Assembly (NCBI GenBank): GCA_045639905.1
Contig: JAZUDZ010000034.1
Span: 1-29,638 of the forward strand
Direction: 5' to 3'
Source of the DNA: RGIG426 sp045639905
GTDB taxonomy: Bacteria > Bacillota > Clostridia > Oscillospirales > Acutalibacteraceae
Length of the DNA: 29,638 nucleotides
Shown: piece by piece, positions 7,605 to 16,710 of the stretch
Numbering within the stretch: position 1 is the first letter of the stretch
Layout: each line of letters starts with the position of its first letter
Program-made: the position numbers and the translations under genes
The notes under the pieces: generated by a model
What the model was told of the DNA's origin: nothing
What the model saw: the letters and a program-made list of their open reading frames with translations, nothing else
Database searches by the model: none

Positions 7605-9986
7605 ATGAAACGATGGTGGATAAAAGGGTTGGCCCTTTTGGTCTCGGTTACCTGTATGGTGCAGTTTGCCTATCCGGCCGTGGCCGAGGCGGCAAACACC
7701 GAATATGTGCAGGAAGTGATTTTGAGTTACGGCAAAACCGCGGAGGACGCCAAACAGTGGTTGACCGATAACGGCTATGCCGTGGTGGATACGGATTTAA
7801 ACCAGGGTGCGGATGATGTCTTGTCCAAAAAACGCGCCGTGTATCTCGGATACCGGACAACCGACGACCCCGCCAAGGCCCTGACCGATATGAAGGTTAT
7901 GAATATGGCCGGCGGCTATTCGGTGCAGGACTACCAAAAAATGCTCAGTGACCAGAAGACGGAACTTAGGAAGTTTATTTCGAACTTCTTAATCACCGTG
8001 GAGGAATACCGGGAGAACTACCGAAATCAAAAACCCCGGGCACTGCAGGCCTATACGCTTTTAAATCTCATCCGGGATGATGATACCGAGAGACTGCTCG
8101 GCGATTTATTCCTGGTGCCTCTCAAAGAAGAATATACCGAAGCGGAGTTTGCCGCCCTGTCGAAGGCAGAGCAGAAAACTCATTTGGATTTTACCACGTT
8201 CCTCATGCAGGGAAACCGGGACCTCGTGCAGCAGGCAGAGCAGCTTCTCGCTTCCGCCGCCGATACCACCGGAACGCTGTGGATGGAGCGGTATTTGGAG
8301 TCGGATTCCTACGACGACATGCTCGAGGAGCAGGTTCGCAAAACCCGTGACGTAAACCGGGCGGAAAAAACGCTTGCCACCCTCTATGACCATTATGCCT
8401 CCCAGCTGGCACTCAAGGTGTCGGATTATCGGGAGTTTTTGAAACCCTATCTGGACAACAACACGGAAGACAGCGATACTTCCGAAGCTTCCGAAGAGAC
8501 CTCCGTACAGGAGGCGGATGCGGAAGATACCGGACTCATTCTGGCCGCCGCGCAGGCAGAGGCCCTTCGGTCGATTCCGCTGGTGCCGGGAGATCCGGAA
8601 GAAAAAGCCACGCTTCTCGATTTGTTTGTATCGGACGAATATGACGTGACGGGAGAAGACAAAACGCTTTTGTATCCGCTGATTTCGGTTCTGTCCCCCG
8701 GACAGCGTGCGGGTCTTGAGTTTATGTCCCTGCCGCAACTCGTTGTCGCCGGTATGAATGACGAAGAAGCCATCTTGACGGCCGACGAAAAAACCGAGGA
8801 CCTGGTGGATGAACTGCCGGTGGTTTCCGCCTATTCCGGTGTGAACCGGGAAGTGTTCGGAAACGACGTGGCCCTGACAAATGACGCCATTCGTCGTCAG
8901 AATTCTTCGGAAGACCGGTATGCGGATTTTGAAAAAGACGTCCTGTCCACCGGAACGCTGGTACTTTACGGATGTACGGCAGTGGCGGCGGTTACCTCCG
9001 CGGTTTCGGCCGTTTTGAAAAAGGCTTTTGTGAAAAAGCCGGAGCTCATTGACATGCGGGTTTTAAATCAAAACATCGCGGCGGTCAAGGGCGAGGTTCG
9101 CAGTATCAAACTGCTTATTGCGGACTTTGAAAAGCATTTTATGCCCGACCAGTTTGCGGCGCGCATTGCGGGCGACGTGGTCATTGTGGATAGAGCACCG
9201 CAGGTCGTGCAGCAGCTGACTCCGCTCCAGGAGCAGATGTACAAGGACTATCTGGCGCATCTGAACAAGGTGCAGAGCCGTCAGCTGTCTCCGCTTCTTG
9301 TGAAGCAGGAACAGCAAGAGGCGCAAAACGCGGCCATGATGGCGCATTATAACCGGGTCAGTCTCTCCATGAATATTTTGACTTACGGCTGCCTGGCAGC
9401 GGCCGTGGTGCTGGCCGGATTCTCCGTCTGGCAGACCTATGAAGATCTCAAAAACTATTATAATGCCGATTTCATCGCCATTCCGTCATATATGGTGGAC
9501 GAAACGGAACAGGAAGACGGCTCCGGCGCTTTTGTCTATTATGCCGCAGCCAAATGCAATCGAAATGAAATGGGTCTTGTCTCCGACAATGCGAAAATCC
9601 TAAACGATATCGGCGATTTAAACGGAGACGTGGGAAAACAGTGGCTTGCATTGTATACGACCTGTGACGTGTCTGCCGGAGACCCCATCACCACCGATTT
9701 TGTGGTGAAAGTGGGCTCTTCCTCCGTGGTTTCGGGCAAACAGCCGCTGAGTCTCTTCGGCAAAAAAGATGCCCAGAATCTAACGGATAAACAAAACAAC
9801 ATGACGTACAGCGACGGTCAAAACGGCGTGTATCTGTATTTCGGACAGGACAAGAACGTGCGCTCGGCTTCTGTCTTCGGCACCGGTGCACTGGCCCTGT
9901 CGGCAGGCCTCGGCCTTCTGGTCGGCGTCCTCGGTACCTGCCTGGCCTTTGTGGCCCGCAAGAAAAAATCACCGAAAAAGGCGTGA
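7605..9986 (+). CDS. Large exported membrane protein, paralogue 2 (tandem duplicate)
   Basis: This is a tandem paralogue of the preceding gene, function unknown. ATG 7605 follows GGGGAG (7591-7596) by 8 bases; an earlier in-frame ATG at 7581 overlaps the upstream stop and lacks a ribosome binding site. The 793 residues keep the same order: signal peptide (cleavage near VAEA), unit A starting EYVQEVILSYG and ending GGYSVQDYQ, a helical region with ETSVQ/acidic insert, TM1, a cytoplasmic loop, TM2 followed by SVWQTYEDLK (identical in both paralogues), unit B with GDLNGDVGKQWLALYTT (also identical) and AGDPITTDFVV, then TM3 and a KKK tail. The near-identical segments sit in and around unit B and TM2, which suggests a conserved contact there. 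It lies 20 bp from its neighbour, in the same operon. Confidence 0.85.
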   Translation: MKRWWIKGLALLVSVTCMVQFAYPAVAEAANTEYVQEVILSYGKTAEDAKQWLTDNGYAVVDTDLNQGADDVLSKKRAVYLGYRTTDDPAKALTDMKVMNMAGGYSVQDYQKMLSDQKTELRKFISNFLITVEEYRENYRNQKPRALQAYTLLNLIRDDDTERLLGDLFLVPLKEEYTEAEFAALSKAEQKTHLDFTTFLMQGNRDLVQQAEQLLASAADTTGTLWMERYLESDSYDDMLEEQVRKTRDVNRAEKTLATLYDHYASQLALKVSDYREFLKPYLDNNTEDSDTSEASEETSVQEADAEDTGLILAAAQAEALRSIPLVPGDPEEKATLLDLFVSDEYDVTGEDKTLLYPLISVLSPGQRAGLEFMSLPQLVVAGMNDEEAILTADEKTEDLVDELPVVSAYSGVNREVFGNDVALTNDAIRRQNSSEDRYADFEKDVLSTGTLVLYGCTAVAAVTSAVSAVLKKAFVKKPELIDMRVLNQNIAAVKGEVRSIKLLIADFEKHFMPDQFAARIAGDVVIVDRAPQVVQQLTPLQEQMYKDYLAHLNKVQSRQLSPLLVKQEQQEAQNAAMMAHYNRVSLSMNILTYGCLAAAVVLAGFSVWQTYEDLKNYYNADFIAIPSYMVDETEQEDGSGAFVYYAAAKCNRNEMGLVSDNAKILNDIGDLNGDVGKQWLALYTTCDVSAGDPITTDFVVKVGSSSVVSGKQPLSLFGKKDAQNLTDKQNNMTYSDGQNGVYLYFGQDKNVRSASVFGTGALALSAGLGLLVGVLGTCLAFVARKKKSPKKA

Positions 9987-9990
9987 TTGT

Positions 9991-11472
9991 ATGAAACGGA
10001 TTTTCCAATTTTACTCCGGTCTTCTGTGTGCGGGACTTCTTCTGTTGACCCTGCCCACGGGGGCTTTAGCGGCCTCTCCGGCCGCTTCGGTTCAGATCGG
10101 CGACAAAACAACCGAATATACAAGCTGTGCTTCCGCCTGGAGTGCGCTGGTGTCGGCTGCCAACACGGGAAGCGGTGCCAAAATGACCCTGCTTTCCGAC
10201 TGGAAGGCCGGTTCCGGAAAATTCGGGTCCGGCACGGGCTTTACGAGCGGCGGTGCGCTTTCGGTGTCCGGAGGAAAAGGAATGACCCTGGATCTAAACG
10301 GGCACAAACTGGACCGCGGTCTGACGTCCGACAAGGACGGCGGGTGCTTGATTGCCATCAGCGGCGGAACACTTAGCATCATCGATTCCCGTCCGGATGC
10401 ACCGACGGCGTCTGACGCCAAAGGTGGCCTTTTGTGCGGCGGATATAATGACGACGAAGGAGGCTGCATTGTGCTGACCTCCTCGGGGAATCTGTCCATG
10501 AAAGGCGGCACCTTCTATCACTGTAAAAGCGACGACGTGGGCGGTGCCCTCTATATGGACCACGCAAACAATTACGTTACGCTGGAAAACGTGACCTTTG
10601 TCGGCTGCTGGGCGGACGACGAGGGCGGTGCCGTTTTTGAAAATGACGGCACGCTGAACATGACGAACGTCACCTTTATCCAAAACGAAAGTGAAGAGAC
10701 CGGCGGTGCCGTTCATATGGATGAAGGACATATGAGCTGCCGAAACTGCACCTTTACCAAAAACCTGTCCGACGGAGACGGAGGAGGGGTGTATATTGAC
10801 ACCGATTCGGTTACGACGTTTACGGACTGCACGTTTTCGGGGAACGCTTCTTCCGACAGTGGAGGAGGTCTCTATGTCAACAGCAGTGACAAAACCGTTT
10901 TGCAGGATTGTCGTTTTACCTCCAATCGCTGCAGCGACAAGGGAGGCGGCCTCTGTATTAACGGCGACCGGGTCTTCCTGGTCGGCGGATTCTATCAAAA
11001 CAACACGGCAAGTTCCTACGGCGGCGGTGTGTATGTGGACAGTCTTTATGATGTCAGCGTGGCGGGAAAACTGGTTATCGCCGGAAACGGCGGCAAAAAC
11101 CATACCGACAACCTGTGTCTGCAGCACGGCATGTTCAGTACCGCCTATGTGTACGGCGGGGGACTGGAGCCGGGTTCGAAAATCAGCCTGTCGGCTACCG
11201 ATACGGATTCGGAAATGGCCCTTGTCAATATCGACCGGTATCAGTATACCAGCTATTTCACCTTTGATACGGGCTTTAAGGCCGATAAGGTGGTGGCGGT
11301 GAGCAGCGACGGACAGCTGGTTCGGGCCCAGGCCTCGGCGCTTGGCATCGGGCGGAAAAAGCTCATCCTGTTGCTTTCGGCCGTCGGGGTGCTTTTGCTG
11401 GGCGGCGGAGTTACGCTGATTCTGATTTTACGGAGAAAGGGGAGACGAAACCATGCGAACCATTTGGCGTAA
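9991..11472 (+). CDS. Exported right-handed beta-helix protein with C-terminal membrane anchor
   Basis: This is a predicted surface protein of 493 residues. The start is ATG 9991, 4 bp after the previous stop; the ribosome binding site is poor, so translational coupling is likely. A longer frame from 9886 would run inside the previous gene. A signal peptide covers about 1-27 (cleavage after GALA). From about 145 to 375 there are repeated turns of the form GGA(V/L)/GGG(V/L)Y...N.T..NCTF..N, for example GGAVHMDEG, GGGVYIDTD, GGGLYVNSS and GGGVYVDS. These are the hallmarks of a parallel beta-helix of the polymorphic outer-membrane/adhesin kind. A membrane segment at about 458-480 is followed by RRKGRR, a stop-transfer anchor. 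No catalytic residues of a pectate lyase were recognised. It is placed between members of the paralogous family, so a joint surface structure is a reasonable inference. Confidence 0.85.
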   Translation: MKRIFQFYSGLLCAGLLLLTLPTGALAASPAASVQIGDKTTEYTSCASAWSALVSAANTGSGAKMTLLSDWKAGSGKFGSGTGFTSGGALSVSGGKGMTLDLNGHKLDRGLTSDKDGGCLIAISGGTLSIIDSRPDAPTASDAKGGLLCGGYNDDEGGCIVLTSSGNLSMKGGTFYHCKSDDVGGALYMDHANNYVTLENVTFVGCWADDEGGAVFENDGTLNMTNVTFIQNESEETGGAVHMDEGHMSCRNCTFTKNLSDGDGGGVYIDTDSVTTFTDCTFSGNASSDSGGGLYVNSSDKTVLQDCRFTSNRCSDKGGGLCINGDRVFLVGGFYQNNTASSYGGGVYVDSLYDVSVAGKLVIAGNGGKNHTDNLCLQHGMFSTAYVYGGGLEPGSKISLSATDTDSEMALVNIDRYQYTSYFTFDTGFKADKVVAVSSDGQLVRAQASALGIGRKKLILLLSAVGVLLLGGGVTLILILRRKGRRNHANHLA

Positions 11473-14400
11473 AGAGGTTTGGTTTTCGGCCCTGTCTCTG
11501 CTTTTGACGGTTGTATTTGTTTTCCTGTCGGTCGGATCTCCTCTGGTTCGCTCAGAGAACCAGGTGTTGAAGGCCACCATGGCCAAGTCCTATGTGTCCG
11601 ACGTGCAGGTGTTTACGGGCAGTACCTTTCGCGCGGCCATAGATGCCTGCAAAAAGGCGGGATATATCCCGGTGGAACAAAACATCAACCGCTGGGAAGA
11701 CGAGGATGATGAAGATGACGGGATTTTTGTGCTCGGATATACCGTCACCGAAAAGAAGGAAGAGAGTTTAACGGGTCTTTCCATGCTGGAGATGAACCAG
11801 GGATATGATGAGTATTCCTACGGCGATATTGCCGCACGGGGTGTGGAAAAGCTCGGAAATCTCCCCTCTCAGATTGTCACGGCCATCTCGGAGATGAAGG
11901 CCAATTTTGACAAACAAAGCCCGGCGGCAATGGCCGCCGTGGAGGCTTTAAATTATTATGTAATCCCCGAGCAGCAAAACGCGAAATTGGGCGACTTCCT
12001 GCTTGGCGGACACGGGGATTTGACATTTGTTAAATCCCTGTTTGCCCGGTCCAGTAAGGATATGGTGACGGCTCTTTGTACGAATTTGACTGCCGGTGTG
12101 GCCGATATGGGAGAGACATCCTGGGCGACCCGTTTGAAAGATGCGGACGCCCTTCGGCAACAGCTGTTTGACGGGGAAAATCTGACGCAGCTGGACACGA
12201 AGTACAAGGGGTCGGCTCAGCAGATTTCCGAAGCCATGCAGGCGTTTTCGCTCAAGTTCCATGAGGCGGAAGCGGCTTTTCGTAAAAACGGCGACAAGGC
12301 GCCGGTGAATCGGTATTCGGGAACGGAAGACACGGAGATTCCGGATGCGGTCGCGGAGGATATTGAGGAAGGCGAAGCCATCAACCAAACCGACGAACAG
12401 GATTTTTACCTGGAAGCCTATGAGGTTATGGCACATTTCCCGTATTCGGACAGCCAAAACCTGGCGGAATATATCGTATCCCTCGGAGATTTGTCTTTTG
12501 CTCAAATTTCGGATTTGCGGGCTCTGTATCCTCTGGTCGCGTCTTTGACGACCGGCCAGATTGCCGCCGTTCGCACCTCCGGATTCGGGCTGTTTGCCTA
12601 TTTTCTTGTCAACAACCAAACACTGCTTGAAAATACACGAGAGCAGCTTCGTGATATCGGCAAAGAGATTGCCGCGGTGAATCAAACCGGGACCATTTCC
12701 GTTTGGGCCGGTGTGGACCAGGCGCTCTTTAGTAAACGGGTGGCCTTAACCGAACAGGCCATTCGGGAAAATACCGCCGGACAGCTTTATGATGATTTGT
12801 CAAACCCGACGGAGCTCGATGCGGCGCTGCAGCCTTTAATGCTCAAACTCGGATTTGTTACGGCGGTGGCCGGATTCGGTGCGGCCGTTGTGACGCTGAC
12901 CACGAAGATTCTCATCGATGTGGGTGTCTTTGCCGCCGGCATGTCGGCCTGGGCGGTTTGCTGTGCGGCCGTCGGAACGGGTGTGGTGTCTTCCATTTTG
13001 GGAGTTCTCGGCTGTGCCTTTATTCTGGCGTCGTATATCACCTTCGCCGTCATGGTGGTGGTGTTACTGGTGGCGCTGATTTCCTGGATTTACAATTTGA
13101 TTGTGGACCGGGACGATGAAGCTTTCAGCCCCATTCCGGACATACTGTATGACGGACTGGAAACCAAATACGTTCGTTATGACGCGGTGTGTTTAAACGG
13201 CAAGCCCGCCAACATTAACGGAGACGATGCCAAACGCTGGAACGCGTTGTATAAAACAAGCGATCCGGACGCCGGGGACCCGATCTGCTCGGATGAATTG
13301 ACGGATCTGTTCCTCGTGCAGTATGAGAACGCGGCTGCTCCGGTCGGCTACAAGCCGGTGACGGTGTTCGGCGAAGTGGAAGCGGCCAATCTGAATTCTC
13401 ATACGGACGAGGATGCCCGCGGAATTTATCTCTTTATGAAAAAAACACCGTCGGTACCGTCGGAAGGCGGAACACCGGTGGAAGGCGATACCTATTTGTC
13501 GAAGCTTTCGGTGGTGACGGAGGAAACCGAAACTGCCGCGAAAGCCAAGCTGACGAGAACCGGCTACAAGGTGGTGGACGTGAACCTGACACCGAACAAT
13601 GACCGGTATTCCTATATCGGATACAAAACAACCACGAATATGAAATCGGCTCTCCGGGATATTCGGATTTTGCCTATGGAAAACGCACAGGCTTTCCGGT
13701 ACGGCAGTGCCTCCTATGCAAGCTGCGGAACCACCGCAGGTGGTGACAGCCTGTTCTATTCTTCCGTCCCTTCCGCCGGCGATCCGATTTTGGCGGACCT
13801 GCAGGTGGTAAATTCCCTGAAAGATGCGCCAAAAGGGATGGAACCGGTCAATCTGTTCAGCGGCGGAAACGCCTTCAACCTGAACCGGACGGCAGACGAT
13901 GATTTCTATTTACACCATGACGACTGGAAACAAACCGGACGGTATTTATTCTTTAAATCCTCCGTTCTCTATCCGGAGGACGAAACCTACCTTTCGGGCC
14001 TTCAGATTCTAGTGGGCAGCAAGTCGAGTGACGGCAAGGATTCGGCAAAGGATTACGCAAGTGCTCTCGGCCTTTCGGTCTATGACGGGAATCTGACCGG
14101 GTCGATGGAAGTGGAAGTGAGCCAGGTGGTGCCGAATAACGCGACCACGCTCTATTACACGGTCAAGAACGTGAATACGTATATCGCCTATTCTTCGACG
14201 CATAACCCGAAACGGGCCATATACGGAATTAAGAGCTATACCGCACAGGCGGGCTGCCGTGTGGTGCCGGCCAATCTCGGGAGCGAGAAAACCGGCGGCT
14301 ACAGTGCCTGCACCGTGTATTATGAACTTCCCTATTCCTATCAGATGGGTCATTCCCTTTCCGACTATCGCCGCGGTATTATGGCTTCTCAAAGCTATAC

Positions 14401-15997
14401 GTTCCCGAGCTTGTTCGGCGAATGGGAAGGATTTTTGAAACTGACCACCAATTCCCGTTTCCTGCCGGATGATTTCGAGCAGGTGACCTGGTCGTCTTCA
14501 AAGATTCGGGCAAAAGGCCTCTATGTGGCCGGACCAACGGAAGGCATGACACCGCTTCGTTTGTGTGACGTGCTGACAAGTGATTCTTCGGATATTCCGG
14601 ATGGTTTTGTCAGCGTACAGGATTTCAAAACACCCGGTCGTACCGCATCGCACGATTTGGCAACATATGTGGAAAATTCCAAAAAACAAAAAACACCCGT
14701 CTATCTGTATATGCGGAAGGAACAGCCCCGTCAAAAGGCATATATCGCTTCCCTTCAGGTGGCTTCGTACACCATGAAGGAAGAGGTGGACAAGATGGAG
14801 GACCTTACCGACCGGCAAAAGGCGGATGTGAACCGGCGATGCCATGATATGTGCATCCAAAAATTGCTTTCAACGTGTACGGATGAAATCTATCTTCAGA
14901 ATATTGCCGTTCCGACCGGTCGGTCGGTCCAGGGAGACCCCGAAAGCGATTATTTTGTCGCCTCGTATATCGGTGTCAGTCGGACGGATAAGCCGCTGGA
15001 AGCCATTACCGGCATCCTCCGGTATCGGACCGCCAAACAAAATCCGCCGGAACTGATTTCCGTGGACGGGATCGAATATACAAGAGCCGGAGATTTGATT
15101 GAAGATCCGAAGGGCTCGTATTGTCTGTATACCACCACCTCGGCCGGTGTAAATCCCGGATGTCCCTTAACTTCCGTTTCGGTCAGCGGTGAGGTGTTTG
15201 AAAAGGACTGCGCCACGGCCCTGACCACCAAAAAGACAGACGAGGAAATGAAAGACGGCGAACAGCCGGAACTCTACGGAGACACGGAGTGCTCCCGGTT
15301 TGTGCATATGGGCTTTGCGGATACCAAAACCTACATGACCAAGATTTTCCTCGGGCACGGAAAAAACAAAACGGAAGCGTGCTGTAATCTGTTGGCCCTG
15401 GGCTGTAACATTTGCGTGGATATGAACTTAAACCACGAAGCCGGCGGGGAATACGTGGTGATGGGATATACCCGCTACGAGCCGACGGACAAGGAAAAAC
15501 GAAAGAACAAGATCAGTTATGCCGTGCAGGACATCGTGATTACCAGCGGAAAGCCCTTAACCGATTCCTTTGAAAAGGACGGAGCTTTGTATTTTAGGGC
15601 CGAGGACGAATATTCCCTTCGGGAAGGGTATGATACGAAAAACGGGGTTTCCCTGAATGCCGGAACCGGCGGAAAGCCCCTGTATCTCTATTATACCTGG
15701 GACGCGGTCAATCCGGATTTGCAGCCCATAGACCGGCTGGGGATTGCCCTGCGGGATTACGGAATGATCAATGACGGCAATACACTTTGGGAATATGTGT
15801 ATACGGAAAGCGGCGTGCAGGCAAACCTGAACGAGGGTGTGCTGGCCACCGACAAAGACGGACTGCATCTGAAGGATGCGCGTTTGTATCTGTTTGTCAG
15901 CCGGAAAAACGGCACGGTCAAACCGGGGGCTGCGGTCTCGCGATATATCCAAAGTGAGACGTTGTCCGTTTGTAATGTGTACATAAAAGGAACATGA
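11453..15997 (+). CDS. 1,514-residue exported repeat protein, third member of the family
   Basis: This is a giant relative of the two paralogues upstream, function unknown. ATG 11453 follows AAAGGGGAG by about 8 bases and overlaps the beta-helix gene by 20 bp, so the genes are translationally coupled. Layout: signal sequence (about 1-33); unit A (about 46-118) starting SYVSDVQVFTG with a very acidic WEDEDDEDDG turn; a helical region; a hydrophobic block of probably four membrane segments (about 467-550); unit B (about 570-663) with LNGKPANINGDDAKRWNALY and AGDPICSDE. Then come four further long repeats opening with TYLSKLSVV (680), TYLSGLQIL (845), AYIASLQVA (1096) and TYMTKIFLG (1293). No C-terminal membrane segment or sorting signal is present. 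The last repeat holds a cysteine cluster (1310, 1311, 1318, 1321). It looks like a paralogue that lost TM3 and gained tandem outside repeats. Confidence 0.85.
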   Translation: MRTIWRKEVWFSALSLLLTVVFVFLSVGSPLVRSENQVLKATMAKSYVSDVQVFTGSTFRAAIDACKKAGYIPVEQNINRWEDEDDEDDGIFVLGYTVTEKKEESLTGLSMLEMNQGYDEYSYGDIAARGVEKLGNLPSQIVTAISEMKANFDKQSPAAMAAVEALNYYVIPEQQNAKLGDFLLGGHGDLTFVKSLFARSSKDMVTALCTNLTAGVADMGETSWATRLKDADALRQQLFDGENLTQLDTKYKGSAQQISEAMQAFSLKFHEAEAAFRKNGDKAPVNRYSGTEDTEIPDAVAEDIEEGEAINQTDEQDFYLEAYEVMAHFPYSDSQNLAEYIVSLGDLSFAQISDLRALYPLVASLTTGQIAAVRTSGFGLFAYFLVNNQTLLENTREQLRDIGKEIAAVNQTGTISVWAGVDQALFSKRVALTEQAIRENTAGQLYDDLSNPTELDAALQPLMLKLGFVTAVAGFGAAVVTLTTKILIDVGVFAAGMSAWAVCCAAVGTGVVSSILGVLGCAFILASYITFAVMVVVLLVALISWIYNLIVDRDDEAFSPIPDILYDGLETKYVRYDAVCLNGKPANINGDDAKRWNALYKTSDPDAGDPICSDELTDLFLVQYENAAAPVGYKPVTVFGEVEAANLNSHTDEDARGIYLFMKKTPSVPSEGGTPVEGDTYLSKLSVVTEETETAAKAKLTRTGYKVVDVNLTPNNDRYSYIGYKTTTNMKSALRDIRILPMENAQAFRYGSASYASCGTTAGGDSLFYSSVPSAGDPILADLQVVNSLKDAPKGMEPVNLFSGGNAFNLNRTADDDFYLHHDDWKQTGRYLFFKSSVLYPEDETYLSGLQILVGSKSSDGKDSAKDYASALGLSVYDGNLTGSMEVEVSQVVPNNATTLYYTVKNVNTYIAYSSTHNPKRAIYGIKSYTAQAGCRVVPANLGSEKTGGYSACTVYYELPYSYQMGHSLSDYRRGIMASQSYTFPSLFGEWEGFLKLTTNSRFLPDDFEQVTWSSSKIRAKGLYVAGPTEGMTPLRLCDVLTSDSSDIPDGFVSVQDFKTPGRTASHDLATYVENSKKQKTPVYLYMRKEQPRQKAYIASLQVASYTMKEEVDKMEDLTDRQKADVNRRCHDMCIQKLLSTCTDEIYLQNIAVPTGRSVQGDPESDYFVASYIGVSRTDKPLEAITGILRYRTAKQNPPELISVDGIEYTRAGDLIEDPKGSYCLYTTTSAGVNPGCPLTSVSVSGEVFEKDCATALTTKKTDEEMKDGEQPELYGDTECSRFVHMGFADTKTYMTKIFLGHGKNKTEACCNLLALGCNICVDMNLNHEAGGEYVVMGYTRYEPTDKEKRKNKISYAVQDIVITSGKPLTDSFEKDGALYFRAEDEYSLREGYDTKNGVSLNAGTGGKPLYLYYTWDAVNPDLQPIDRLGIALRDYGMINDGNTLWEYVYTESGVQANLNEGVLATDKDGLHLKDARLYLFVSRKNGTVKPGAAVSRYIQSETLSVCNVYIKGT

Positions 15998-15998
15998 A

Positions 15999-16035
15999 AA
16001 AAACCCCATCGGAGCTCTGGCTCCGATGGAGTTTT
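15999..16035. terminator. Bidirectional terminator between convergent genes
   Basis: CCATCGGAGC (16006-16015) pairs perfectly with GCTCCGATGG (16020-16029) around TCTG. On the plus strand AGTTTTG follows; on the minus strand GGTTTTTTTC follows, the stronger U tract. It can stop both the surface-protein operon and the minus-strand protease operon. Confidence 0.85.
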
Positions 16036-16047
16036 GCGTTTGAGGGA

Positions 16048-16710
16048 TTAGTCTTGGTCCGTGAACCGTATGCCGGTTTGCTTGTAGCGGAAGAAGACGA
16101 GCAGGTTGACAATCACATAGGTGACAAAGGGCAAAAACAGACCGATGTGATTTAAGTACATATATTCGGCCTGGACGAGAAGATTAAAGACCGAGTGGTA
16201 AGTAATACTGAGGGTCAGAGAAGAAATCGTGCCGACAACAAACGTTTTGGTGTTTTTGCCGGAAAAAGACAGGAAGAAACTGACGAATCCGATACAAATA
16301 CAGTGCATCAGTCCCGAACTGAAGCCCCGTGCCAGTGCAAAGGGAATGTCGACATTGTGGTAGTTTTGGGTCAGAATAATCAGGTTTTCCAGGACGGCAA
16401 AGCCGACGCCGGTGGCAAAGGCCACCGTGGCAACGTTCTTTCGGCTGCTCGAAAAGAAAATGGTGTAAAAGAGTACCGGCAGAACCTTGACGATTTCCTC
16501 GGTAATCGGGGTGATGTTGGAGGTGAAATAGAACAGTCCGGACCGACAGAGTTTGTATAGCCAGCCGTTTACTTCGGAAATAAAGAGGCAGCAGAACATC
16601 CCGATCAAAATGAAGGAAATGACTTTACGACTTTCCTTCTCAATGGGAAGCAGCATCAGCAAAATGGGGGCTGCCACGCAGATAAAGAGGATATAACTCA
16701 TTGAAGCCAT
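16048..16710 (-). CDS. PrsW-like intramembrane metalloprotease
   Basis: This is a predicted polytopic membrane protease of the PrsW (M82) group, which cuts other membrane proteins such as anti-sigma factors within or near the bilayer. The 220 residues carry all the motifs expected: EExxK (Glu71, Glu72, Lys75), FxxxEN (104-109), a lone His136 in a membrane helix, and HxxxN (172-176). The ATG at 16710 follows GGGAGG with about 7 bases, and overlaps the end of the upstream gene by 13 bp, so the pair is coupled. The substrate is unknown: no sigma/anti-sigma pair is present in the window, and the upstream 7-TM protein is the nearest candidate partner. It is shorter than B. subtilis PrsW but has every motif. 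Confidence 0.8.
   Translation of the reverse strand: MASMSYILFICVAAPILLMLLPIEKESRKVISFILIGMFCCLFISEVNGWLYKLCRSGLFYFTSNITPITEEIVKVLPVLFYTIFFSSSRKNVATVAFATGVGFAVLENLIILTQNYHNVDIPFALARGFSSGLMHCICIGFVSFFLSFSGKNTKTFVVGTISSLTLSITYHSVFNLLVQAEYMYLNHIGLFLPFVTYVIVNLLVFFRYKQTGIRFTDQD

Noticed and set aside
10294..11127. Minus-strand open frame of 277 codons opposite the beta-helix gene.
   Set aside because: It mirrors the Gly-rich repeat coding in the opposite frame and has no start signals.
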